Source: Megamonas funiformis
GTDB lineage: Bacteria; Bacillota; Negativicutes; Selenomonadales; Selenomonadaceae
Reading direction: 5' to 3'
Length of the DNA stretch: 64,000 bases
Assembly: GCF_010669225.1 (NCBI RefSeq)
Contig: NZ_CP048627.1
Coordinates: forward strand, 901,292-965,291
Below are positions 19,110 to 27,913 of this stretch, one piece after another (within the stretch, counting starts at the first letter, position 1; each line of letters starts with the position of its first letter). Made by a program: the position numbers and the translations under genes. The notes beneath the pieces are model-generated. The model was given only the letters and a program-made list of their open reading frames with translations, did not search any database and was not told where the DNA came from.

Positions 19110-19355
19110 ATGAAATATATAGTAACTTTTTATGCACATTTTGGTGCTATTCGCTTTAAAAAATTATGCGAACAAATGAATATAAAAGCTAAAATTATGC
19201 CTGTACCACGAGATTTGAGCAGTAGTTGTGGGACTTGTGTCTTATGTGAAGGTGAATTGATTGATGAACAGCAAATTCATCAAGATGAAGTCGAACAAAT
19301 TGTAGAGCTTAAAGAAAATAAGTATCATCTTATCTACAGGGCAGAAAATAGTTAA
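19110..19355 (+). CDS. DUF3343 protein of the sulfur/selenium cluster
   Basis: 81 residues. The pattern YIVTFYAHFGAIRFKKLCEQ, then MPVPRDLSSSCGTCV, is the DUF3343 signature: putative thiol-relay proteins that travel with YedE and TusA. Four cysteines are present, including a CGTCVLC cluster that could bind sulfur, selenium or metal. No good ribosome site is visible within 12 bases of the ATG, so it may rely on coupling with tusA 19 bases upstream. A terminator follows. Confidence 0.82.
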   Translation: MKYIVTFYAHFGAIRFKKLCEQMNIKAKIMPVPRDLSSSCGTCVLCEGELIDEQQIHQDEVEQIVELKENKYHLIYRAENS

Positions 19356-19363
19356 AAGAAAGT

Positions 19364-19401
19364 AAAAGCTATTAATAGTAATATCTATTAATAGCTTTTT
19401 T
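19364..19401. terminator. Bidirectional terminator after DUF3343
   Basis: Arms AAAAGCTATTAATAG and CTATTAATAGCTTTT with a 6-nt loop and a T run. It lies between convergent genes. Confidence 0.88.
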
Positions 19402-19402
19402 G

Positions 19403-20212
19403 TTAAAGAATACGAGCTTCTATTCTCATTAAATAATAGTTGAAATCCGTTTCAGAAAGATAATTGAGCATATCTTCTTCATATAAAGCACCTATGACAT
19501 TGTAATTCATATTATGTAGTTCTTCTACGAATTGAGCATAAGCTTTGATTAAATCATCATAAGAACCACGAATATATTTTATGGCATATAATCCAGCAGG
19601 TTTTATCAATAATTGTTTATTGTTTACTTTGCGATTTATTTTCGTGCAAAAATACGTAGTTTGGAAAGTTTTGTCTTGAATATGTTCAGCAGAAATGATT
19701 TCACCTAAGGAAAAAGTATAATAAAAATTATGCTTATTACAATAATTGACATGTTGAGAAATAGCTGAAAAAACAGCTTTATCATCAGGGGTTTTAGGCC
19801 CTTCAGTTACAATAAAATACTCTTCTTCTTTATGAGTGAAAGTAATTTTATCAATTTCCACATTGAAAGAATCAAGTGTGATATTCATTGTATTTTTTAA
19901 TAAGCTACGCAATCTTTTTAACCGTTCTATTTCTTGATGGATTTTTTTATCCTTTTCTTTTAACATGGATAAAAAAGTTTTAGCGTCGCGATTATCCATA
20001 TATATTTTGATTTCTTCTAAGCTAAGACCTACTTCTTTTAATAAGGAAATCATATCAAATAAAAATGCTTGATTAGCTGAATAATATCTATAGCCATTAG
20101 GGGCTATTTTGGCAGGTTTTAATAAATTAATATCATCATAGTGAAATAATGTATCTTTTGTTGTATTGCAAAATTTAGCAAATTCGCCACTGGTGAATAA
20201 TTTTTGTCCCAT
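19403..20212 (-). CDS. MerR-family regulator with C-terminal effector domain (BmrR-like)
   Basis: 269 residues. The N-terminal DNA-binding domain (1-70) is typical: LFTSGEFAKFCNTTKDTLFHYDDINLLKP, then NGYRYYSANQ. A linking helix (about 85-110) leads to a GyrI-like ligand domain ending in YLMRIEARIL. Proteins of this shape sense drugs or cations and activate transporters through stretched-spacer promoters. No transporter gene adjoins it; the window's one MerR-type promoter is at mdtJI. It lies 20 bases downstream of scpB and is probably co-transcribed. Confidence 0.88.
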   Translation of the reverse strand: MGQKLFTSGEFAKFCNTTKDTLFHYDDINLLKPAKIAPNGYRYYSANQAFLFDMISLLKEVGLSLEEIKIYMDNRDAKTFLSMLKEKDKKIHQEIERLKRLRSLLKNTMNITLDSFNVEIDKITFTHKEEEYFIVTEGPKTPDDKAVFSAISQHVNYCNKHNFYYTFSLGEIISAEHIQDKTFQTTYFCTKINRKVNNKQLLIKPAGLYAIKYIRGSYDDLIKAYAQFVEELHNMNYNVIGALYEEDMLNYLSETDFNYYLMRIEARIL

Positions 20213-20232
20213 GATAAAATACCTTAATTGTT

Positions 20233-20841
20233 TTAATCAGTTTTTAAATCTTCATTAGAAAATAAATTTGCTTCTTGATAGAGTTTTTCTCGTTCTTCAT
20301 AACTCATATTTGGCAATTCTGGTAAATCTTTTATATCATTTAAGCCGAAACATTGTAAAAATGTAGAAGTAGTACCATATAATATAGGTCTGCCGATGAC
20401 CTTTTTACGACCAACTTCTTGAATTAAATCTCTTTCAAGTAAACGACGTAAGATTTTATCTGTATTTACACCGCGAATTTCTTCGATTTCTTGTTTAGTA
20501 ACAGGTTGTTTAAAAGCAATGATAGATAATGTTTCCATTATAGGTTGAGAGAGCTTTTTATCAACAACTTGAGTGAATTTTTCAAGATAAGGAGCTATTT
20601 TTATTTTTGTGCATAATCGATAGCCACCAGCAATTTTGACTAATGCTAATCCACGATGTTTAGCTTGTAAATCTTCTTGTAAGGACATGATGAGTTCATC
20701 TAATTCGTCGCTTGTAATATTTAAAGTATTTGCTAAGCGAAAATGAGATACTGCTTCACCGGATATAAATAAAATTGCTTCTAGTGCAGCTTTTAACTCA
20801 TCTTTATCTTTAGAAATTATAGGAGTTTTTTCTGTTTGCAT
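20233..20841 (-). CDS. scpB: Segregation and condensation protein B
   Basis: 202 residues. ScpB dimers join ScpA and SMC in the condensin complex. Two winged-helix domains are visible: LKAALEAILFISGEAVSHFRLANTL at the start, and MTLS-type sequence METLSIIAFKQPVTKQEIEEIRGVN, RDLIQEVGRKKVIGRPILYGTT in the second. The tail EKLYQEANLFSNEDLKTD is acidic. Unusually, scpA is not directly upstream; galK ends 190 bases away behind a terminator, so scpB has its own promoter or scpA is elsewhere. Confidence 0.93.
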   Translation of the reverse strand: MQTEKTPIISKDKDELKAALEAILFISGEAVSHFRLANTLNITSDELDELIMSLQEDLQAKHRGLALVKIAGGYRLCTKIKIAPYLEKFTQVVDKKLSQPIMETLSIIAFKQPVTKQEIEEIRGVNTDKILRRLLERDLIQEVGRKKVIGRPILYGTTSTFLQCFGLNDIKDLPELPNMSYEEREKLYQEANLFSNEDLKTD

Positions 20842-20959
20842 AAATTATCCCTCCTTTTTTAGTTATTAAATATAAGAAATATATTTGAGGAAATAGTTGT
20901 ATTTTATTTTATCAAAAAAGCTGTGATTTGCCTATTAAATATCAATATAATCGTAAAAT

Positions 20960-20998
20960 AAATAGCAGGCAACACAAAAATATGTTGCCTGCTATTTG
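20960..20998 (-). terminator. Terminator of galK
   Basis: Arms AAATAGCAGGCAACA and TGTTGCCTGCTATTT flank an 8-nt loop, placed 35 bases past the galK stop. T-rich sequence follows on the reverse strand. Confidence 0.88.
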
Positions 20999-21033
20999 GA
21001 GATTGTATATTAAGAGAATTAGAGAGAGCTAAA

Positions 21034-22302
21034 TTAGAAAACTTTAACGCTACCTGCATCACGCATATGAATTTCATAATATTCATTTTTAAGAACATCT
21101 TTGAGGAATGCTCTAAATGCAGGAGATTCTTCTTTTGGAATAACAGAAAGGATAGAACCAGCAAAACCGCCACCATGAACACGGCATACACCTTTATGAT
21201 TCTGGAAGTAAATTTCGTTCATAGCGAGGAAGAGTGCAATACCCTGATGTTTAGGGTCTGGTGTTGCACAGTTCTGTAAAAATCTCCAAGAAGAAAGACC
21301 AGAATCAGTAACAGCTTTTTCAAAGTTAGTGTAATCATGTTCTTTAACTTCTGCAGCTAATTTGCGAACACGTTCTGTTTCTGTAATGAAGTGGATAGCA
21401 CGAAGAACTGCACGGTCGCCAGCTTTTTCACGAAGAGCTGGAAGATTTGCCATGATATCGTCCATGCTAACATCTTTTAAGTATTCTTTACCAAAGAATT
21501 GGGAGATAGCTTTCATTTCTACAGTGATAGCAGTGTATTCGCCATCAAGAGCGGAGTGATCTTCGCCTGTAGGAGTGATGAAAAAGTCATATTTATCTTG
21601 AATAACTTTACTATCTAATTTTACAACTTCAGGGTTTTCATAGTTAGCAAAGTCAATAGTAATCATACCACCAGTAGCACATGCTAATTGGTCTAAAAGT
21701 CCGGATTTTTTATCCCATTTATTATTTTCAGCCCATTGACCAGCTTTAGCACATTCTAAAGTAGAGATTTCGTTATTGTTGTAGAGGTCATTTAAAATTG
21801 CGCAGATAAGCATTTCAAAAGAAGCAGAGGAGCTAACACCAGCAGCACTTAATACTGTAGTTGTCATGAATGTAGTGAAGCCACCAATTTTTCTGCCATT
21901 TTGAACGAAACGTTCGAGAATACCTTTGATTAATTTAACAGTACGAGAGTCATCTTCTTTAACAGCTAAATCATTAACATCAATAGTGAATTCATCATAT
22001 TCTAAGCTTTTTACATGAATTTTGCCGTCAGCATTAGGAGTAACAATTGCGATTGTATCCATGTCGATACTTGCAGCTACGATACGACCAAGTTGATGGT
22101 CTGTATGGTTACCAATGATTTCAATACGACCAGAAGAACTGAAGAAAGATGCATTATCAACAGGATAAACTTCAGCAAAAGCATCAGCTAATTTTTGATA
22201 ACGTTTAACTTGAGTATCTACAGCTTGTTCATCAAGATTGTAAAGGCTCATAAGTTTTTCTTTAGCTTCTTGAGATTTTAAGAATTCGATAATATTAGAC
22301 AT
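21034..22302 (-). CDS. galK: Galactokinase
   Basis: GHMP-family kinase that phosphorylates galactose at C1. 422 residues from ATG 22302, which has GGAG eight bases upstream; the longer frame to 22428 runs through the promoter. Motifs: GRIEIIGNHTDH (58-69, the family's GRVNLIGEHTDY with Asn for Glu), LSAAGVSSSASFEML (phosphate loop) and HGGGFAGSILSVIP near the C-terminus. The protein is somewhat longer than the usual 380-390. No other Leloir genes adjoin it. The gene is monocistronic between its own promoter and terminator. Another GHMP sugar kinase is conceivable but less likely. Confidence 0.88.
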   Translation of the reverse strand: MSNIIEFLKSQEAKEKLMSLYNLDEQAVDTQVKRYQKLADAFAEVYPVDNASFFSSSGRIEIIGNHTDHQLGRIVAASIDMDTIAIVTPNADGKIHVKSLEYDEFTIDVNDLAVKEDDSRTVKLIKGILERFVQNGRKIGGFTTFMTTTVLSAAGVSSSASFEMLICAILNDLYNNNEISTLECAKAGQWAENNKWDKKSGLLDQLACATGGMITIDFANYENPEVVKLDSKVIQDKYDFFITPTGEDHSALDGEYTAITVEMKAISQFFGKEYLKDVSMDDIMANLPALREKAGDRAVLRAIHFITETERVRKLAAEVKEHDYTNFEKAVTDSGLSSWRFLQNCATPDPKHQGIALFLAMNEIYFQNHKGVCRVHGGGFAGSILSVIPKEESPAFRAFLKDVLKNEYYEIHMRDAGSVKVF

Positions 22303-22399
22303 TTTTATACCTCCATTTTGGTAAACGTTTTCTTTAAATAGCAAAATAAAAAAGGGAAAAAGCCCAATCCCTATACCACAGTTGTATCTTATGTAATAT

Positions 22400-22428
22400 A
22401 TTATGCAGCTTTTGTGGTTGATTGTCAA
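22400..22428 (-). promoter_or_regulatory. Promoter of galK
   Basis: Reverse strand TTGACA (22423-22428) and CATAAT (22400-22405) with a 17-bp spacer, about 100 bases before the galK ATG. Confidence 0.75.
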
Positions 22429-22475
22429 GTATAATTTTTAAATTTAATTTTTTTGTATATTTTCTGAAAAATGCA

Positions 22476-22505
22476 AGATAGACCTACAAAAAATGTAGGC
22501 TATCT
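22476..22505 (-). terminator. Terminator of the EF-G paralogue gene
   Basis: Arms AGATAGACCTACA and TGTAGGCTATCT (one bulge) around a short A-rich loop, followed by T-rich sequence on the reverse strand. Confidence 0.8.
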
Positions 22506-22531
22506 CACATTTCATTTATTATTTTGAGATT

Positions 22532-24589
22532 TTATTTATTATTTTCAGCAATTATTTGTTCACTGATTTTAGCAGGAACTTCTTCATAATGTGAAAATTC
22601 CATAGTGTAACTGCCACGACCTTGAGTTGCTGAACGTAAATCAGTAGCATATTTATATAATTCAGCTAAAGGAACTTGAGCTTCAATGATGCTGACATCG
22701 TGAGATGGGCTTTCAGTATTGATGATGCGACCACGTTTTGTATTGATACCACTGATTACATCACCCATATAATATTCTGGAATTGTGATTTTTAGAGTAT
22801 AATATGGTTCTAAGAGTACAGGTTTGGCTTCAGGAATACCTTTTTTTATAGCAAGAGCTGCTGCTGTTTTGAAAGCCATTTCTGAAGAGTCAACAGTATG
22901 GTAAGAACCATCAAAGAGATTAACTTTGATATCAACCATTGGATAACCAGCTAAAATACCTGTTTGAAGTGTTTCACGAACACCTTTTTCTACAGCAGGA
23001 ATATATTGACGAGGAACAGCACCACCTACAATAGTTTCAGTGAAAGTAACGCCACTGCCTAATTCACCAGGGCTAAATTCTAACCAAACATCGCCATATT
23101 GACCATGTCCACCACTTTGTTTTTTATGTTTTCCTTCAACTTTGCTAGTGCCACGGAGAGTTTCACGATAAGCGATAGCAGGCTGATAAAGTTTAGCTGT
23201 AACGCCAAATTTATTTAAGAGTTTTTCAATAGCTACATCAAGATGTAATTCACCTACACCACTGATAGTTAAATCGCCAGTTTCTGTATTTTTATAGATT
23301 GTTAAAGTAGGGTCTTCATCTACTAGACGAGTTAATGCATTACCAATTTTATCTTCGTCAGCTTTTTTATCTGCTTTGATTGCCATAGTAAACATAGAAG
23401 CAGGATGAGTAACAGGTTCATATTTGATAGGTTCTTCTTCATTACATAAAGTATCACCTGTTTTTGTTGCTTGAAGTTTGGTGATGATTACGATATCACC
23501 AGCATGAGCAATTTTTTGAGCTTGTTGGTTTTTACCACAAGCACTATAAAGACTGCTAATACGTTCAGTTTTTTCGCTAACGCTATTATATACAGAACTG
23601 TTTTCAATTAAAGTGCCAGATAAGATTTTTAAGTAACTAACTCTGCCGATGAACTGGTCAACAACTGTTTTAAATACATATCCGGAGAAAGCATCTTCTG
23701 TACGGCGTTCAATGAGTTCATTATTTTTTGGATTAATACCCATAGAAGCACGGAAATAAGGAGTTGGCATATATTCAATGATACTGTTCATTAATTGTCT
23801 AAAGCCAATACCTTTAGTAGCACTACCGCAAAGTACAGGGAAAATTTTAGCATTTACGATACCTTCAATGAGAGCAGCTGCTACTTCTGTTTCAGTGATT
23901 TCTTCGCCTTCAAGATATTTTTCTAATAATTCATCATTGAATTCAGCGCAAGTTTCCATGAGCATATGACGAGCAGTATCTACTTCATCTTTCATATATT
24001 CAGGAATTTCATAAATCAAATCTTTATTTTTGATTAAGACTTTTGTATTCATAGTGATAAGGTCAGCTACGCCTTGGAAACTAGCTTCGCTACCAATAGG
24101 AATTTGAATAGGAACAATTCCTTTACCAAAATGAGCACGTAATTCTTCTACTACTTTATAAAAATCAGCATGTTCACGGTCCATTTTATTGATGAAAATA
24201 GCACGTGGTAGAGATAATTCTTCAGCATATTTCCATGCTCTATCTGTTTCAATTTCGATACCAGATGTAGCAGAAACTACTACGATTGCTGATTCACAAG
24301 CAGTAAAAGCAGATTTTACTTCTCCTGTAAAATCAGGATACCCTGGAGTATCTATGAAATTAATTTTGTAACCTTGCCATTCACAAGAAGCTAGACTAGA
24401 ATCAATAGTCATTTTGCGTTTTACTTCTTCTGGTTCATAATCAAGTATGGAAGTGCCATCATCTGTTTTGCCTACACGATTAGTAGTACCACATTTGAAA
24501 AGGCAGTTTTCTGCTATTGATGTTTTACCAGATTTGCCATGTCCTACTAATGCTAAGTTTCTTAATTGTGTACTATTAAATTCTGTCAT
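22532..24589 (-). CDS. Elongation factor G-like GTPase (EF-G paralogue)
   Basis: 685 residues with all five EF-G domains. The P-loop is GHGKSGKT (16-23) where housekeeping EF-G has AHIDAGKT. Switch I region reads DYEPEEVKRKMTI rather than the usual EQERGITI. G3 is DTPGYPDF and G4 is NKMDRE. These changes place it in the EF-G-like subgroup found beside a normal fusA in many anaerobic Firmicutes. It is not next to rpsL/rpsG/tuf. Its role in translation is not settled; calling it the housekeeping EF-G would be an error. Confidence 0.87.
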   Translation of the reverse strand: MTEFNSTQLRNLALVGHGKSGKTSIAENCLFKCGTTNRVGKTDDGTSILDYEPEEVKRKMTIDSSLASCEWQGYKINFIDTPGYPDFTGEVKSAFTACESAIVVVSATSGIEIETDRAWKYAEELSLPRAIFINKMDREHADFYKVVEELRAHFGKGIVPIQIPIGSEASFQGVADLITMNTKVLIKNKDLIYEIPEYMKDEVDTARHMLMETCAEFNDELLEKYLEGEEITETEVAAALIEGIVNAKIFPVLCGSATKGIGFRQLMNSIIEYMPTPYFRASMGINPKNNELIERRTEDAFSGYVFKTVVDQFIGRVSYLKILSGTLIENSSVYNSVSEKTERISSLYSACGKNQQAQKIAHAGDIVIITKLQATKTGDTLCNEEEPIKYEPVTHPASMFTMAIKADKKADEDKIGNALTRLVDEDPTLTIYKNTETGDLTISGVGELHLDVAIEKLLNKFGVTAKLYQPAIAYRETLRGTSKVEGKHKKQSGGHGQYGDVWLEFSPGELGSGVTFTETIVGGAVPRQYIPAVEKGVRETLQTGILAGYPMVDIKVNLFDGSYHTVDSSEMAFKTAAALAIKKGIPEAKPVLLEPYYTLKITIPEYYMGDVISGINTKRGRIINTESPSHDVSIIEAQVPLAELYKYATDLRSATQGRGSYTMEFSHYEEVPAKISEQIIAENNK

Positions 24590-24685
24590 ATTAAAATCCC
24601 TCCTGGGTGTAAAATCTTAAAAATCTATATTTAATATATTCTCTGAAAATTTTTAAAATCCTTTTATAATTTTAGAAAAAAATAA

Positions 24686-24726
24686 AAGACTATCACTAAT
24701 ATTTTTTATTTTTTAGTGATAGCCTA
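24686..24726 (-). terminator. Terminator of the ftsE-ftsX-M23-ctpA group
   Basis: Arms GACTATCACTAA and TTAGTGATAGCC with an AT loop, followed by T-rich sequence on the reverse strand, 11 bases past the ctpA stop. Confidence 0.85.
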
Positions 24727-24736
24727 AATAAAATAT

Positions 24737-25888
24737 TTAATTATTATTTAATTGAGCTTTTAAAACTTCCAATGCTTTGTCTAATTGTGTATCTAAAGTA
24801 GCATTTTCATCTAAATTTATTTCAATATCAGGTGTGATACCTGTGCCATCTATAGAACGTCCGCTTGGTGTATAGTACTTAGCAATAGTTAATTTTACAG
24901 CATCATCTTCAAACATAGGTAAGATTGTTTGCACAGAGCCTTTACCATAAGAAGTATTACCGATTATTGTACCTGATTTTGTATCTTGAATAGCGCCAGA
25001 AAGTATTTCAGATGCACTAGCACTGTTTTTATTGATTAAGACAACAAGAGGATATTCAGGAGCTTCTAAAGATGAAGAGTATGTTTCTTTATTTCCTTGT
25101 TTATCAACAATAGAAACAATTTCTCCTTTAGGTACAAGTTTTTTAGCAATTTCAACACAAGTTGTCAAAAGTCCGCCAGGATTGTTGCGCAAATCTAATA
25201 CAAGTGCCTTCATACCTTGATTTTTTAAATCATTGTAAGCTTCATTAAATTCATTGGCAGTGTCTTCAGAGAAAGATACTATTTGAATATAACCGATATT
25301 GTTATCTAACATTTTATGACCGACAGTTTTTAATTTTATATTGTCGCGTGTAATTGTTATATCTTGATTTGCATTATCGCGCATAATGGTTAAAACTACA
25401 TCGGTACCAGCTTGTCCACGAACATGGGCAGCTACTTCATCAAATGCCATTTGAGTTACTGGTACCCCATCAACGGCTAAAATTTCATCACCTTCTTGAA
25501 GACCTGCTTTTTGCCCTGGAGAATTTTCCATGATGCCGACTATATGAATTTTTTGTTCATTATCCATACCCATGACAACACCGATACCAGCAAAAGAGCC
25601 TTCTGTTTGTTCCATTAAGGTTTTATACATTTTAGGTGATAGGTAATTGGAATGAGGGTCATTTAAGGATTTTACCATGCCATCAATCGCACCATCAATT
25701 AGTTTTACATCATCAGTATCGTTGACATATTTTGTTTCAATGAAGCGATAAGCTGTAATAAAACGCATTAGATTGCTAAATCCTTGCTCATTAAAACCGA
25801 GAGCATAATAAATTAAACCTAAGGTAGAAATTGAGGAGATAATTGCTATGAGTAATACTGCAATTATAGTTTTTAAAATTTTATTCAT
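24737..25888 (-). CDS. ctpA: Carboxyl-terminal processing protease (S41 family)
   Basis: 383 residues. One N-terminal membrane anchor (IIAVLLIAIISSISTLGLIYYA), a PDZ domain (about 95-175, GSFAGIGVVMG, AGLQEGDEILAVDGVPV) and the S41 catalytic domain. The nucleophile lies in NKNSASASE (286-294) and the general base is Lys316 in YGKGSVQT. LDLRNNPGGLL is the other S41 hallmark. It acts outside the cytoplasmic membrane on envelope proteins. Being last in an ftsE-ftsX-M23-ctpA order links it to peptidoglycan hydrolase control, a common Firmicutes arrangement. Confidence 0.93.
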   Translation of the reverse strand: MNKILKTIIAVLLIAIISSISTLGLIYYALGFNEQGFSNLMRFITAYRFIETKYVNDTDDVKLIDGAIDGMVKSLNDPHSNYLSPKMYKTLMEQTEGSFAGIGVVMGMDNEQKIHIVGIMENSPGQKAGLQEGDEILAVDGVPVTQMAFDEVAAHVRGQAGTDVVLTIMRDNANQDITITRDNIKLKTVGHKMLDNNIGYIQIVSFSEDTANEFNEAYNDLKNQGMKALVLDLRNNPGGLLTTCVEIAKKLVPKGEIVSIVDKQGNKETYSSSLEAPEYPLVVLINKNSASASEILSGAIQDTKSGTIIGNTSYGKGSVQTILPMFEDDAVKLTIAKYYTPSGRSIDGTGITPDIEINLDENATLDTQLDKALEVLKAQLNNN

Positions 25889-25908
25889 AAAATATCACCA
25901 CTTAGTAT

Positions 25909-27012
25909 TTATAAATAGTCATATGGATTAGTAGGTTCACCATTGACACGAACTTCAAAATGACAATGAGGGCCTGTGGAATTTCCTGTAGAGCCACAAT
26001 GAGCTATGACATCGCCTTGAGAGATATTTTGACCGACACTTACAGTGAGTGATTGATTATGACCATAAAGTGTAGAAACACCATTTCCATGGTCGATAAT
26101 GACAGTATTGCCATAACCGCTAATCCAGCCTGAATATGTTACAGTACCAGAGTCAGCAGCATAGATATTCATGCCATAATCACCACCAATATCAATACCG
26201 CTATGATAGCGAGCATTGCCATAAATAGGGTGAGTTCGCCAGCCATATTCAGAAGTTATAGGGCCACCTAAAGGCCAAATCATTTGCCCTGTGCCGACAT
26301 ATGCCGAAGAGCCTCGTCTTTGTATCATTAAAGCAATTTGTTCAGATGCATTCATGAGTTCTTTATATGCTTTTTCTGATGTTTCTTTGTCATATTTTAT
26401 TCTATCTATCATTTTATCAAGAGCGGATTTTTTATCATCAAGAGCAAATTTTTTAGTTTTAGCTTCATCATATAATTTTTCTGTAGCAGTTTTTTCTTTT
26501 TCTAATTCTGCTTTAGTTTGTATAATGCTATTGCGTTCTTGATGAATTTTAGTGATTAAATCATAATCATAGCGTAAAATTCTTTTGATTAAATCCATTC
26601 TAGTCAAAAAATCTGAAAAATCTTTTGCACCAAATAAAATATCTAGATAAGAAATTTGTCCATGTATATAGATATCACGTACACGTTTTTGTAAATATTT
26701 CTGGTTCTTTTTCAATGATTGTTCAGTATCTGCTAATTGTTTTTCCTTTTGAGCAATCTGTTCATTAGCATTGTCTAATTTAGCTTTTATTTCCTTATAA
26801 GCTGTATTTGCTTCATCTAATTCTGCTTGCAAGATACGCATTTTTTCAGAAACCTCGTTTAATTTATCAGTGGCTTCTTGTATTTTATTTTTTTCTTCTT
26901 GGGCTTGTTGTTCAATGCGTTCTTGTTTTTCAGAAAGGCTTTCGGCAAAAACAAGAGGTGTATTTGTCATAAAAAAGCATAATAATAAAGATAAAATAAG
27001 AAATTTTTTCAT
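25909..27012 (-). CDS. M23 murein hydrolase with coiled coil (EnvC-like)
   Basis: 367 residues. A signal peptide (MKKFLILSLLLCFFMTNTPLVFA) is followed by a long coiled coil (about 27-235, rich in Glu, Lys, Gln) and a LytM/M23 domain. Zinc and active-site motifs are HSGIDIGGD, STLYGHNQSL and GPHCHFEVRV, so the peptidase looks active, unlike E. coli EnvC whose LytM domain is degenerate. The coiled coil is the part through which FtsEX activates such proteins. It lies 13 bases downstream of ftsX. It should cleave peptide crosslinks during division or growth. Confidence 0.9.
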   Translation of the reverse strand: MKKFLILSLLLCFFMTNTPLVFAESLSEKQERIEQQAQEEKNKIQEATDKLNEVSEKMRILQAELDEANTAYKEIKAKLDNANEQIAQKEKQLADTEQSLKKNQKYLQKRVRDIYIHGQISYLDILFGAKDFSDFLTRMDLIKRILRYDYDLITKIHQERNSIIQTKAELEKEKTATEKLYDEAKTKKFALDDKKSALDKMIDRIKYDKETSEKAYKELMNASEQIALMIQRRGSSAYVGTGQMIWPLGGPITSEYGWRTHPIYGNARYHSGIDIGGDYGMNIYAADSGTVTYSGWISGYGNTVIIDHGNGVSTLYGHNQSLTVSVGQNISQGDVIAHCGSTGNSTGPHCHFEVRVNGEPTNPYDYL

Positions 27013-27025
27013 TAAAATATGCTCC

Positions 27026-27913
27026 TTAAACTTTTAGAAATCTTTTTAAAGAAATGGTACTGCCCAAAGCACCAATGATAATTCCTGCAACTAAGATAGC
27101 AAGGCTGATATAATCAATGAATGGGTGTTGCGGAATGAGTGGGAAAAATGCCATAGCTTCATAGATTTCCTGAGTAACTTGATTGTAGACTATATAAAGA
27201 AATATAGTAGCTAAACCCCCACCGATAAAGCCAAGACAAATGCCTTCAAGAAGGAAAGGCCAGCGAATAAACCAGTCAGTTGCACCAACATATTTCATGA
27301 TGGCTATTTCTTTTCTGCGAGCAAATACAGTGAGGCGTATTGTATTTGAAATGATAAAAATAGCAGCACCAGTCAATAGGATTATTAAAGCTACACCAAT
27401 TAAACGAATTAAGTGAGTCAGATTGAATAGATGATTGATGATATCCTGACTATAGGAAGCAGATTCTACACTATCGAGAGCAGCTGCTGTATCAGCTATA
27501 GTTTTTACTTGCTGAGGAGAAGTAACAGTCAAAGAAAAAGAATTAGGTAGAGGATTCGTATCGTCTAAAGCATCTAATAAAAATTGTTGGTCGCCTAGAC
27601 GTTCTTTGAAATTTTTCATAGCTTCTTCACGAGTAGTGAATTTAATATCTTGTAATCCTTCTATTTTACTCAAAGTTTCTTTAGTTTCATCGATTTCTTC
27701 TTGGGATAAATCATCTTTCAAATATACGCTTATTTGTACTTGTGATTCTAATGTGTCTGCCATTTTATTTAAATTTAAAATGACGATAGAGAAAAAACCT
27801 AAGATAAATAAAGAAAGAACTACGGTAAAAATGGAAGCTAAAGTCATCCAAATGTTGCGTTTAAAAGAGGTATAGACTTCTTTGATAAAATATTCACTTG
27901 TACTAAGCTTCAT
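27026..27913 (-). CDS. ftsX: Cell division protein FtsX
   Basis: About 295 residues from ATG 27913, which has GGAGG eight bases upstream; a longer frame to 27961 lies inside ftsE and lacks a site. Four membrane helices: one after FKRNIWMTLASIFTVVLSLF, then three in the C-terminal half. The large outside loop (about 55-150) would touch the M23 hydrolase. ARRKEIAIMKYVGATDWFIRWPF is the FtsX/ABC3 coupling motif. It overlaps ftsE by 11 bases, so the two are made together. Confidence 0.93.
   Translation of the reverse strand: MKLSTSEYFIKEVYTSFKRNIWMTLASIFTVVLSLFILGFFSIVILNLNKMADTLESQVQISVYLKDDLSQEEIDETKETLSKIEGLQDIKFTTREEAMKNFKERLGDQQFLLDALDDTNPLPNSFSLTVTSPQQVKTIADTAAALDSVESASYSQDIINHLFNLTHLIRLIGVALIILLTGAAIFIISNTIRLTVFARRKEIAIMKYVGATDWFIRWPFLLEGICLGFIGGGLATIFLYIVYNQVTQEIYEAMAFFPLIPQHPFIDYISLAILVAGIIIGALGSTISLKRFLKV

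Noticed and set aside
19403..20212. Direct assignment of this MerR protein as the regulator of mdtJI
   Set aside because: The operator type fits but the genes are 14 kb apart and no matching dyad was seen near the MerR gene itself, so only the possibility is noted.
20904..21191. Reverse-strand frame of 95 codons overlapping the end of galK
   Set aside because: It is in another frame of galK, spans its stop and terminator, and has no ribosome site or family features.
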